A stretch of 13,780 bases of DNA from an uncultured Clostridia bacterium (GTDB taxonomy: Bacteria; Bacillota; Clostridia; TANB77; CAG-508), in the NCBI GenBank assembly GCA_948857205.1, contig CAQPRV010000080.1:1-13780 (forward strand), read 5' to 3'. Each line of letters starts with the position of its first letter. Position 1 is the first letter of the stretch. Shown here piece by piece: positions 1 through 7,360 of this stretch. Made by a program: the position numbers and the translations under genes. The notes under the pieces are model-generated. The model saw nothing but the letters and a program-made list of their open reading frames with translations, was not told the origin of the DNA and did no database searches.

Positions 1-1
1 A

Positions 2-81
2 AAACTTACATCGTTTAGTTTAATTGCACAAACTGCGGACTTTCTATGGAGTTTTTTTCTTAAACTTACATCGTTTAATTT
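2..81. repeat. Direct repeat pair at the left edge
   Basis: The 16-mer AAACTTACATCGTTTA occurs at 2-17 and again at 62-77. After one mismatch, TTT follows in both copies, so 19 of 20 bases match at a spacing of exactly 60 bp. The second copy, with a leading T, has inverted ends TAAAC and GTTTA. The segment lies downstream of the last minus-strand gene and runs off the window edge. It could be operator sites of the next gene, the border of a mobile element, or the edge of a repeat array. Two copies do not allow a choice. Confidence 0.5.
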
Positions 82-97
82 CTTATTCATTTATGTT

Positions 98-541
98 TTA
101 GTCAAAAATCATAACTTCAGGGTTCATTACCAAAATACATTCACAATCCCAATTTGGTAATACTTGACTTAATTCACTTCCATCATATGCATTACAATAT
201 ATTAAATCATATTCTTGACTTATTTTTTCAAAATCTAAAATTATATCAAATATCCCTTTCCCATCAGTTATAAGTCGAGGCAAGTCTTTTAAATCTTCCT
301 TCGTTTCAATTTGTAATACTTTAGCTGAATCAGAAATTCTAAATTTAAAACTAACCTTATCTTGCATTCTATCACTTATGCTCTTCCAATTATAAATTGA
401 ATTTTCAGGAGATGCCCATAAGCCTCCATTTATTGGCTTAGTCATCGGCGTTAATCTAATATCATTTTTTATATATTCAAATTTACTTTTATCAAACTTA
501 TCATGACCACAATGTTCATAAACAATTCCCTTTTTATACAT
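98..541 (-). CDS. Unrecognised 147-aa protein, second gene of the fic operon; possible ADP-ribosyltransferase-like fold
   Basis: The start ATG at 541 has an ideal ribosome site (GGAGGAATTT then ATG) and lies 27 nt after the fic stop, so the two genes are almost certainly cotranscribed. The protein is soluble, without signal peptide or membrane segment. It begins with a basic stretch and a Tyr-Glu-His-Cys-Gly motif (residues 9-13). A Lys-Pro-x-x-Gly-Gly-Leu-Trp-Ala-Ser-Pro motif follows near residues 35-45. The end reads Trp-Asp-Cys-Glu followed by a hydrophobic strand and Asn-Pro-Glu. I have a vague recollection of phage and Bacillota proteins with the same GGLWAS and Asn-Pro endings. An early His-containing strand, a central strand ending in Ser and a late acidic strand resemble the order of catalytic segments in ADP-ribosyltransferase-like folds. 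That assignment is only inference. Its place beside a Fic enzyme suggests a second protein-modifying toxin, an antitoxin or a partner of Fic. Confidence 0.75.
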   Translation of the reverse strand: MYKKGIVYEHCGHDKFDKSKFEYIKNDIRLTPMTKPINGGLWASPENSIYNWKSISDRMQDKVSFKFRISDSAKVLQIETKEDLKDLPRLITDGKGIFDIILDFEKISQEYDLIYCNAYDGSELSQVLPNWDCECILVMNPEVMIFD

Positions 542-568
542 AAATTCCTCCTATTATTCAAATTACTA

Positions 569-1627
569 TTACTGGCTCACTATCCATTCTCCATTTTTCT
601 TACCATTTTTTCTTTCTATTAAACCTTTTTCTTGCATTTTTGCCATATATGTTTTTACGGTTCTTACAGATTTATTAATCTGTCTTGATATTTCTTCTTG
701 CGTCATTGCTGGATTAGTTTTTAATATGTTGATAATTGCTTGTTCTTCTAAAGTGTAATTATTGCACTTTAAATTATCATTATCTGCACTTTGAATATTA
801 TCTATATGTGTATATCTGTTTTTTAATTCATTATTAGCGTTTGTAATTAAGTTATAAAAGAATTTTTCTAAAAATGATGTATCCTCAAATACATTTTTTT
901 CAAAGTTTTTATAATTTGCTCTTACTAATGAATTTCTAAAATACCATGAATTTTCAGCAAATACCTCATCATTAATATTAAATCCAAAAGTTCTTAAATA
1001 TTTTATTATAAATACTGCTGTTGTTCTTGTGTTGCCTTCACAAAATGGATGTACTTGCCAAACATTTGATGTGAATTTGCATAGGTGTTTTATAGATTCA
1101 TCTAGACTTAATCCTTTATATGAAAAATTTTTTTCTTGTTCAAAGTCATATTCTAATGTTTCTTTTATAGTATCAAATGGTGCGTATATTACTGTATCCC
1201 CATTTAATACCCATTCTTTTTTAGTAAAGTTATAATCTCTATATACTCCTGCTCCATCAAATATATTTCTAAATAATCTTTTATGAATATTTAATAGTTC
1301 TGTTGGTGAAAAATTAAATGCCTTTTCACTTAATATCTCTGTTATTCTTACTGCAACTTTGTCTGCTTCTTCATTTTCTTTTTCAAAGTTTTTTCTACTT
1401 CCTTGAACTTCATAATATTCATCTATTCTTGTTTTAACTTCTTCAATATCTATTGTTCCTTCAATATGTTCTTTAGCAGTTTTTATTAAGTATTTTGAAG
1501 GTTTTAATCCATCTACATCCTGTAAGCCTATTGCTGTTTCCCATGTTTTAGTTTTCTCAACTTGATTTGGTTCACCTTGTTTAATATATTCTGATAATTC
1601 TAAATTCCAATCTTTTTTCTTATCCAT
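569..1627 (-). CDS. Fic-family AMP-transferase with N-terminal VbhA-like antitoxin domain and C-terminal winged HTH
   Basis: Fic enzymes transfer AMP, and sometimes other phosphate-containing groups, from nucleotides to protein hydroxyls. The catalytic loop is complete: His193-Pro-Phe-Cys-Glu197-Gly-Asn-Thr-Arg201, matching HPFx(D/E)GNxR. Residues about 30-75 (AIGLQDVDGLKPS through the IEGTIDIEE helix) resemble VbhA-type antitoxin domains that block the ATP site, here fused in cis. The usual inhibitory (S/T)xxxE(G/N) motif is not clear; Asp39-Gly40 sits where Glu-Gly is expected. Residues about 292-345 form a winged helix-turn-helix (TQEEISRQINKSVRTVKTYMAKM, then a basic wing), so the protein probably binds DNA. 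The start ATG follows AGGAGG with a 9-nt spacer. The gene has its own promoter and an upstream operator-like array that is repeated inside the coding sequence at residues 286-293, which suggests autoregulation. Chromosomal or mobile toxin module is the likely role; the protein target cannot be predicted. Confidence 0.93.
   Translation of the reverse strand: MDKKKDWNLELSEYIKQGEPNQVEKTKTWETAIGLQDVDGLKPSKYLIKTAKEHIEGTIDIEEVKTRIDEYYEVQGSRKNFEKENEEADKVAVRITEILSEKAFNFSPTELLNIHKRLFRNIFDGAGVYRDYNFTKKEWVLNGDTVIYAPFDTIKETLEYDFEQEKNFSYKGLSLDESIKHLCKFTSNVWQVHPFCEGNTRTTAVFIIKYLRTFGFNINDEVFAENSWYFRNSLVRANYKNFEKNVFEDTSFLEKFFYNLITNANNELKNRYTHIDNIQSADNDNLKCNNYTLEEQAIINILKTNPAMTQEEISRQINKSVRTVKTYMAKMQEKGLIERKNGKKNGEWIVSQ
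749..793. promoter_or_regulatory. Intragenic copy of the fic operator array
   Basis: TAAAGTGTAA (749-758), a 3-nt spacer and TTGCACTTTA (762-771) form the same 10-3-10 palindrome as upstream of fic, with one mismatch. A degenerate third half-site, CTGCACTTTG (784-793, 8 of 10 matches), lies 22 bp from the second, against 21 bp in the promoter copy. It encodes fic residues 286-293 (LKCNNYTL), the linker between the catalytic domain and the winged helix. The centres of the two arrays are about 930 bp apart. Looping or an elongation roadblock is inferred, not shown. Confidence 0.65.
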
Positions 1628-1633
1628 TAGAAA

Positions 1634-1639
1634 TGCCTC
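1634..1639 (-). promoter_or_regulatory. Ribosome binding site of fic
   Basis: AGGAGG (read on the minus strand as GTAGGAGGCATTTCTAATG) precedes the fic ATG with a 9-nt spacer. It fixes the start at 1627, and no better in-frame start lies nearby. Confidence 0.8.
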
Positions 1640-1647
1640 CTACATAT

Positions 1648-1676
1648 ATTATATCAATTATAAGGTATAATATCAA
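1648..1676 (-). promoter_or_regulatory. Predicted sigma-A promoter of the fic operon
   Basis: On the minus strand a -35 box TTGATA (1676-1671), a 17-bp spacer and a perfect -10 box TATAAT (1653-1648) precede fic. Transcription would begin near 1641, just before the AGGAGG, giving a very short leader. The operator-like palindrome begins 5 bp upstream of the -35 box, so a bound regulator could contact or exclude RNA polymerase. Confidence 0.7.
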
Positions 1677-1680
1677 TAGT

Positions 1681-1724
1681 TAAAGTGCAATTTTTGCACT
1701 TTAAAATAAAACAGTTGCACTTTA
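1681..1724. promoter_or_regulatory. Operator-like array upstream of fic: 23-bp palindrome plus a third half-site
   Basis: TAAAGTGCAA (1681-1690), TTT and TTGCACTTTA (1694-1703) form a perfect inverted repeat with 10-bp arms. A third identical half-site, TTGCACTTTA, lies at 1715-1724 in direct orientation, 21 bp (two helical turns) from the second. This is typical for a dimeric helix-turn-helix regulator, and the winged helix at the Fic C-terminus is the obvious candidate. On RNA the palindrome could also fold as a hairpin after the preceding gene, but no T-run follows, so a terminator role is doubtful. Confidence 0.75.
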
Positions 1725-1743
1725 GAAATTTATATTTTATATA

Positions 1744-2604
1744 TTAATTCACTAAAAAATCATTCAGTACTTTGTATACAATATCAATATTTTTTGTTAT
1801 TTTTATAATATCCTCATTATTTTCTTCCTTTATCTTCTCAATACCTTCAATACTATACTTATAAAATGCATTATTTACAGAATCATAATATAATAAATTT
1901 ATAAACTTTTCAAAATTCATTTCTTCATTCTGTATGATGTTTAATATTTTTATTATATTTAGCAATATACAAAATCCTATTGTTTCTTCATCAATATATA
2001 TTTTTTTATCTTCGTTCAAATATTTCATGCAATCTAATAGAATTAGTTTTATGAAATATAGATTGTAGCTCATAAATAATTTTAACACTTCTTTTTCTTT
2101 ATCGTTTTTTATTTCTTTAAATATGCTCACTACTATGCTAGCATGTGAATATTTACATAGTAAATCATATAAATCAATAATCAGTTTTTCTCTCTTTTTA
2201 TTAGTAGTATCATAAAATAATGTTGGAGATATTTCTTTCAAATGTTTTGCAAACTTATGCAATAGTGTATTTATTATTGTATGTTTTCTTGTTAGTTGAA
2301 TATCATTATTTGATAATACTATAAATTCATTAAATACTTCATCATCAAGCTCAATCATAATAGCCATTATAATATATTCCAAAGCTGCTCTTAGTAAAGA
2401 ATTAGCATCTACAAAATTATACTTTTTTAAGTTCATATTTGCATTTTTTATTGTATGACTAGCTTGAAGTAACAATCCTAAAGTTTCTCTATGTTTAACA
2501 TTAGATTTTTCTAATTTCTTCAAACTTTTTTGGCAGTTTCTATTCAGTTTATCCATAAATTTTTGTTTTATAGTTTTGTCTATATTTTCTTGAGTTAATT
2601 CCAT
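1744..2604 (-). CDS. Helical HEPN-like partner protein of the STAND NTPase, unknown function
   Basis: I prefer the ATG at 2604, which follows AAAAGGTGATAAT. An upstream TTG at 2637 keeps the frame open but has no ribosome site and would overlap the preceding gene. The product is 286 aa, soluble and almost wholly alpha-helical. Residues 70-78 (LLRAALEYI) resemble the helix of DUF5677-like HEPN proteins, and Lys-Tyr-Ser-His-Ala-Ser near 151-156 could be the second HEPN helix with its His. The canonical R-x4-6-H motif is not present, so RNase activity is uncertain. The gene begins 25 nt after the STAND gene stop and is surely cotranscribed with it. Small companions next to STAND defence proteins are usually effectors or regulators. 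The family assignment is tentative, but the gene itself is secure. Confidence 0.85.
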   Translation of the reverse strand: MELTQENIDKTIKQKFMDKLNRNCQKSLKKLEKSNVKHRETLGLLLQASHTIKNANMNLKKYNFVDANSLLRAALEYIIMAIMIELDDEVFNEFIVLSNNDIQLTRKHTIINTLLHKFAKHLKEISPTLFYDTTNKKREKLIIDLYDLLCKYSHASIVVSIFKEIKNDKEKEVLKLFMSYNLYFIKLILLDCMKYLNEDKKIYIDEETIGFCILLNIIKILNIIQNEEMNFEKFINLLYYDSVNNAFYKYSIEGIEKIKEENNEDIIKITKNIDIVYKVLNDFLVN

Positions 2605-2629
2605 ATTATCACCTTTTATATATTTCCTT

Positions 2630-5600
2630 TTATTCAAATGTATTATATCTATCTTGTTCTTTTTCTTCTTTCCTTTGTATTCTATCTATTTCTTCTCTTA
2701 GGCTTTTTTCTAATAAAACTCCTATTTTTTTTATTTTTTTGTCTTCATATCCTTCCAACTCTTTTGCCAAACTAATTCTTGTTTCTAGAACACTAGAATA
2801 CTTATCACTCCATGATGTTGGATATATTCCTCGTATTAAACTTTTTACTATATCTTCATTTTCTATATAATTCTCAAAGAAATGCCTGCTTATTTTTTTC
2901 CATTTATATACATCATCTATTTTCTTGATAGGTTCTATAAGAGATGATATCTCTTTAGCCTTTTTATTTTTTTCTAACCACTGTATCAATAAATCTTCAT
3001 CAATTAAGTTAATGATATTTTCATGATAGCCATAGCCTTTAACAAAATATCTTATTTTATATTCTTCTATATTTTTATTAGAAAATAGTTTATTTAAAAA
3101 TTCTGTAGGATATACTTTTATTAAAGGCTTTAATATATAACTATATCCATAGTAAGAGATTCCTTTTTTCTCAATAAGTTGTATAAACTTATCAAAAATT
3201 TGTATTGCTGACTTTCTACTATCTTTATTATTAAAACTCCACTCTACTACTTTTCCTAATTCATAATTTAAATGGTCGTTTAAGTTATTTCTGTTTGTAT
3301 AATTCAAACTAGCAATAAAATCTCTCGAATATTCATCTAACTTTTTGTCTTTTCTTTTATTCCAATATAAATTATGTAATATACAAATAATTATATTTTC
3401 AGAATCATTATTTTGAGGAAATAGCTTTAAAATTTCTATTATATCTAAAATACTAACACTCGATAATGCAAATTCTATCCTTGAGTAATATTCAATTGGA
3501 GCAATTTTCATCGATAATGCTTTTTTAAGTCTTTCCACATCTGATTGTTTCAATTGATATCCAAATTGTATTTTTGGATAATATTTATTATATTTCTTAT
3601 TTTGGAATATTTCATCTAAGATTTTATCTGCTTGTCCTTCTTCATTCATTAACGCTAAATAATCTGACATTATTTCTAAATATATTTCTCTATTATCATC
3701 TTTAATATTATCTAAAAGAAAATATATTAATTCATAATTATCATTAACTTTTTCGAATAATCCTTTAGTAAAATCAATCATTCTATACAAGTTACAATCA
3801 TTATTTATTTTTAATAAATTTTCTTTAATACTTTTTTTGTTGGTTCCTATATCATTTCCTAATTCTTTCACCACATTATGAATTTTATCTTCATTTTCAG
3901 TTATATCCTCTAATTCCCAATAAATATGCTTTCCTTTGTTTAAAAATACTTTTATTTTATCATCTATCGTTTTAGGTGAACATTTCTCTCGTAATTTATA
4001 CATTCTTTCTAACATTTCTTGTGGCACTTTTTCTATATCAAAGTGCTTAATTACACCAATAGATATCCATATTTGTGGCCATGTTTCATCGTTCAATATA
4101 TTTTCAACTATCTTTTCTAATTCATTGTAAAAACCTTGTGATGCTAAATTTCTAAAATTATTTGATAAAATCTCTTTTATTTCTTCTCTAAAAATATTCT
4201 TTTCCATTAATTCTTTACAATATTTAAGAATAGATGTGTACCATTCTTTGTACTCTTTATTTGTTTTTGGGTAATATCCATAATCTCTTTTTCTTGATGT
4301 ACTTTCATCTATAATCTTTCCTAAGAATCCTCCTGTTTCTAATAATTCATCTATCAATTTTATTGCTATATCATTTTTTATTTTGCATGAGTCATTTATA
4401 AGTGAATCTACTACTTTTAATCGTTCATCCATGGTAGCATGTGTTCCAGATAACATTACATGAAATAATTTATATAAAATATCCCTTATAGAATTATAGT
4501 TTTCATTCTTTTTTTCTGATTTTGCAAATTCAACTAGTAACATTGTAGCTCTATAAAAAAGATTCGGATCATAAGCTATATAGGCTAATATTCTTGCCCA
4601 ATCATAGTACTTATCATTTTCCCTAGTAAAGAAAATGTCTTGTTTTACTTGTTCTATTTTATAAAGTATTTTTTCAGGACTAATTACTTTTATACAATGT
4701 AATATTTCCATTTCATGTTTATCTATATTCTCAAAATCAATACTGTCAAGATATAGCTCTGCAATATTGATGGTATATTCTTTATTATGTAAAAATCTTA
4801 ACCTTCTAAAAAATGATAACTCTAAGCGTTTTGAATTTTTTATTTCATTAATTACCACTTCTTCTGGAAAAGTACTTAATAATTCATCTGCAAGTCTATT
4901 TGAAATAGCATGTGGTAGAACTGCTCTCATATTTCCACGTTTTTGTATTATTTGTCTTTTATTTAATTCATTTACCTGCTTAATTAGCTCAATAGGATTT
5001 TTTCCTATTATTCTTCCTAATATATTTAATTCGTTATTATAATCATCTCTATTAAACTCTATATTAAAAGATATAAATATTGAACATATTTTTCCTACGT
5101 CAAGTAAATCTTGGTTTTCTTGATTATCTTGAAAAAATAATCTTCTAAATATTTCTTCAGACTTTAATGTCCCTATACTTTCATTTCTGTCAATAGTTTT
5201 AGCAAGATATCTTGAAATTCTAAAATTACCATCAGAGCATTTAACAATCGTTTCGATATTAGAATTTTCTATATAATCAAAATCTCTTTTTAATAACTTT
5301 CTAATAGTATTATCTGATGAAGTATCTAAATAGTAATTATATGATTCAATATTTATGTCTTCTTTTACATCATATTCTATTGTGAGCATACTTAACTTAC
5401 TACTTTTATCACAAACAAATTCAGCTAGTTTGTTATGTAATTCTTTATCACAATTATCAATAATCAATATTACATTTTCCTGTAAAGCAATAAGTTCTTG
5501 AATAAAAGCTATTGGTACTGGATTCGGTTCGTTTCCAATATCACAATATATTACCTTTTCTTTAAATAATGCATTTTTACCAATATTTTTATCAAATAAT

Positions 5601-6358
5601 GCCTGTGCGAGCCTTGTCTTTCCAACACCAGATAAACCTGCTAATCTGACAACTTTTCGTTCTTTTGATAATAAATCTCGTATTTCATTAATACCTTCAA
5701 TTATTGTTTTTTCATTTTCTTTGTTAAAATTATTTTTATGTAAAAATATTTCTCCATCTATTATAAATTCTTTTTCATCTTCAGTTGGATTAGACCAATT
5801 ATAATAATTATTCCATCCTATTGTTCTTTTGCCTATTCTATCATTAACCCATATAATTATTGCTGGAAATTGTTTTACCCATGTAGCAATTCTTTTGCTA
5901 TCATAAAAATCTACTTTAATATTTTGTTTCTTGTCTATTGAAGATAACAAATCTCTCATATATGTTATTCTTTCGTTTTTTCTTTTATCTGATAAAGAAT
6001 CCCCACTACAAGCAATTATATATGCACCATTCAATTTTACTAATTCCTTAATACTCTCTTTAATTTTTCCATCTTTGTTCAGCATCTCTTCTTTTATCGA
6101 TGATTTTGGCATAGTTGGTTTTTTAACTTGAAAAATCGTATTATTTCTTGGAACCGACCAATTATCATTAAATTCATCTGTTGATTTTACTCTAACATCA
6201 ACTCCTCCATCTGGTTCATCTTGATTTCCACCATATGTTACACAAATAGTATCAATATTATTTTTATGAAGAGTTGCTTCACATAGCTTACCTATTAATT
6301 CTCTTAAATCTGCATCATTCAATTCTGCTATATCTTTGTCAGTTATATCATTTATCAC
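2630..6358 (-). CDS. STAND-type NTPase with N-terminal Mrr-like nuclease (Avs-like defence protein)
   Basis: The product is about 1242 aa. Numbering here counts from an in-frame GTG at 6367. I choose the GTG at 6358 because GAGGTG lies 6 nt upstream of it and overlaps the other start. Residues 20-165 look like a PD-(D/E)xK fold of the Mrr kind: helix with Glu30, then Gly-Gly-Val-Asp57-Val, then Phe-Gln80-Val-Lys82-Lys, the Q-x-K variant. The NTPase has Walker A GLSGVGKT (244-251) and Walker B VILIIDNC (about 299-306). From about residue 400 to the end it is continuous alpha-helix, the usual sensor arrangement in STAND/NLR-like proteins. I recognise this nuclease-NTPase-helical architecture as widespread in bacteria. 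Antiviral Avs proteins share the plan: a conserved phage protein binds the C-terminal repeats, ATP-driven assembly follows, and the nuclease degrades DNA. Assignment to a numbered Avs type is not possible by eye. Its HEPN-like neighbour downstream is in the same transcript. Confidence 0.88.
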   Translation of the reverse strand: MINDITDKDIAELNDADLRELIGKLCEATLHKNNIDTICVTYGGNQDEPDGGVDVRVKSTDEFNDNWSVPRNNTIFQVKKPTMPKSSIKEEMLNKDGKIKESIKELVKLNGAYIIACSGDSLSDKRKNERITYMRDLLSSIDKKQNIKVDFYDSKRIATWVKQFPAIIIWVNDRIGKRTIGWNNYYNWSNPTEDEKEFIIDGEIFLHKNNFNKENEKTIIEGINEIRDLLSKERKVVRLAGLSGVGKTRLAQALFDKNIGKNALFKEKVIYCDIGNEPNPVPIAFIQELIALQENVILIIDNCDKELHNKLAEFVCDKSSKLSMLTIEYDVKEDINIESYNYYLDTSSDNTIRKLLKRDFDYIENSNIETIVKCSDGNFRISRYLAKTIDRNESIGTLKSEEIFRRLFFQDNQENQDLLDVGKICSIFISFNIEFNRDDYNNELNILGRIIGKNPIELIKQVNELNKRQIIQKRGNMRAVLPHAISNRLADELLSTFPEEVVINEIKNSKRLELSFFRRLRFLHNKEYTINIAELYLDSIDFENIDKHEMEILHCIKVISPEKILYKIEQVKQDIFFTRENDKYYDWARILAYIAYDPNLFYRATMLLVEFAKSEKKNENYNSIRDILYKLFHVMLSGTHATMDERLKVVDSLINDSCKIKNDIAIKLIDELLETGGFLGKIIDESTSRKRDYGYYPKTNKEYKEWYTSILKYCKELMEKNIFREEIKEILSNNFRNLASQGFYNELEKIVENILNDETWPQIWISIGVIKHFDIEKVPQEMLERMYKLREKCSPKTIDDKIKVFLNKGKHIYWELEDITENEDKIHNVVKELGNDIGTNKKSIKENLLKINNDCNLYRMIDFTKGLFEKVNDNYELIYFLLDNIKDDNREIYLEIMSDYLALMNEEGQADKILDEIFQNKKYNKYYPKIQFGYQLKQSDVERLKKALSMKIAPIEYYSRIEFALSSVSILDIIEILKLFPQNNDSENIIICILHNLYWNKRKDKKLDEYSRDFIASLNYTNRNNLNDHLNYELGKVVEWSFNNKDSRKSAIQIFDKFIQLIEKKGISYYGYSYILKPLIKVYPTEFLNKLFSNKNIEEYKIRYFVKGYGYHENIINLIDEDLLIQWLEKNKKAKEISSLIEPIKKIDDVYKWKKISRHFFENYIENEDIVKSLIRGIYPTSWSDKYSSVLETRISLAKELEGYEDKKIKKIGVLLEKSLREEIDRIQRKEEKEQDRYNTFE

Positions 6359-6378
6359 TACTTTCACCTCATTTTAAT

Positions 6379-6424
6379 AAAAGCAAAATAATCCTGCATT
6401 ATTATACATTCATATTTTGCTTTT
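6379..6424 (-). terminator. 12-bp inverted repeat between the DUF4268 and STAND genes; weak terminator or attenuator
   Basis: AAAAGCAAAATA (6379-6390) pairs perfectly with TATTTTGCTTTT (6413-6424) around a 22-nt loop. In the minus-strand RNA the stem has only two G-C pairs and ends in a short, imperfect T-run (CTTTTATTAAAAT). It occupies most of the 72-nt gap between two genes of the same orientation. It could reduce read-through into the STAND gene, act as an operator, or stabilise mRNA ends. The loop contains TATAAT (6406-6401), but I see no matching -35. Confidence 0.45.
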
Positions 6425-6430
6425 CTTTTG

Positions 6431-7360
6431 TTACTTATTATAAACTTTATTAAATTCTTTTTTTATAATCAATGCTTGTCTGCAAAACCAATCAAATGCT
6501 TCTTCCCATTCTTCTTGATTATTTACATCACATTTCTTAATAGCCTTTATTCTTGAAGCTTTTTTATTATCTAATCTTTGCCATTTATATTTTAAGCATG
6601 TTTTCTCTTCAACCATATCTTTATTTTCATAAAATAAGTCATATATCTCTTTATTATTGTCAATATAAACCTCTATTCCTACTTCATTTCTTTGCGTTGC
6701 ACAAGTCAATGAGATATGATATTCAGAACTTCCCATAGGTAAGTCATACCAATGTTGTGGCAAAGCTTTTCTTTTATTAAATTCTTTTGAATACTCTTCA
6801 TTACTTGCACCATATTCTCCAAATGCTTGCCAAAATTCGCCTTGCAATTTTTGAGCTTTTCCTAGACCATTACTTACTTTTTGAGTTTTTCCCCAATCAT
6901 TAGGTTTTGACACTATATTAAATTTAGGTGCAGCTAGTGAATCTCCTATTTTCCATACTTCAATTTCTAATAAGAAAAAGCCAACTTCTTCATCAGTATG
7001 TGAATTTAACCATTCAATAGCTTGTCTATGTTCATCTCTTGCTCTTTTAACAATCCAAATAATTGTTTTAGCATCTTTGCCAGATGCATATGTTATTATT
7101 TTTCCGAGATGGTCATGATTTGAATCTTCAAGCTGATTTTCAATAACAACTTTTCTATCTGTCCCTTCTTCTTTTCCATAGATGTCTACACTATACTTTC
7201 CAACAGAAGATTCTCTTTCTTCTAAAACAATATCTATGCCTATAGTATCACTAAGCTCCTTTAAGTTTTCTTCTTTACTTAGCCATACTGAAAAATCATA
7301 TTCTTCATTAGTCCATATTTCTCTTAAATTTACTTTTTCTAATTTTCCTAATTTAGGCAT
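6431..7360 (-). CDS. DUF4268-domain protein with N-terminal PD-(D/E)xK-like nuclease domain
   Basis: The 309-aa product has two parts. Residues about 20-150 look like a PD-(D/E)xK-type domain: Ser-Val-Asp59-Ile-Tyr-Gly, then Val-Ile-Glu74-Asn-Gln76, then His82-x-His84-Leu-Gly and TYASG. The usual Lys of ExK is a Gln, as in a common subfamily with the IENQ signature. Residues about 165-305 match DUF4268 (Phe-Trp near 177, LPQHWYDLPMGSS, EVYI, WLF-type C-terminal helix around EAFDWFCRQ). Such proteins often sit in restriction-modification and defence loci; their biochemical role is not settled. The start ATG at 7360 lies inside the end of the HEPN gene (13-nt overlap), with GAGGAG about 13 nt upstream, so translation is probably coupled. 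No membrane segment or signal peptide is seen. Confidence 0.87.
   Translation of the reverse strand: MPKLGKLEKVNLREIWTNEEYDFSVWLSKEENLKELSDTIGIDIVLEERESSVGKYSVDIYGKEEGTDRKVVIENQLEDSNHDHLGKIITYASGKDAKTIIWIVKRARDEHRQAIEWLNSHTDEEVGFFLLEIEVWKIGDSLAAPKFNIVSKPNDWGKTQKVSNGLGKAQKLQGEFWQAFGEYGASNEEYSKEFNKRKALPQHWYDLPMGSSEYHISLTCATQRNEVGIEVYIDNNKEIYDLFYENKDMVEEKTCLKYKWQRLDNKKASRIKAIKKCDVNNQEEWEEAFDWFCRQALIIKKEFNKVYNK

Noticed and set aside
21..60. Hairpin AAACT...AGTTT followed by a T-run as a terminator
   Set aside because: Only five base pairs form and the inner sequence does not pair; too weak to call.
1..97. CRISPR array edge
   Set aside because: Only two partial repeats of about 20 bp, one interval and no cas gene in view; not enough to call an array.
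2635..2637. TTG start giving a 297-aa HEPN-like protein
   Set aside because: No Shine-Dalgarno upstream and an overlap with the STAND gene, while the ATG at 2604 has AAAGGTGA at good spacing.
3936..6131. Several plus-strand frames inside the STAND gene
   Set aside because: They are antisense shadows of a long, well-supported minus-strand gene, with no ribosome sites or recognisable domains.
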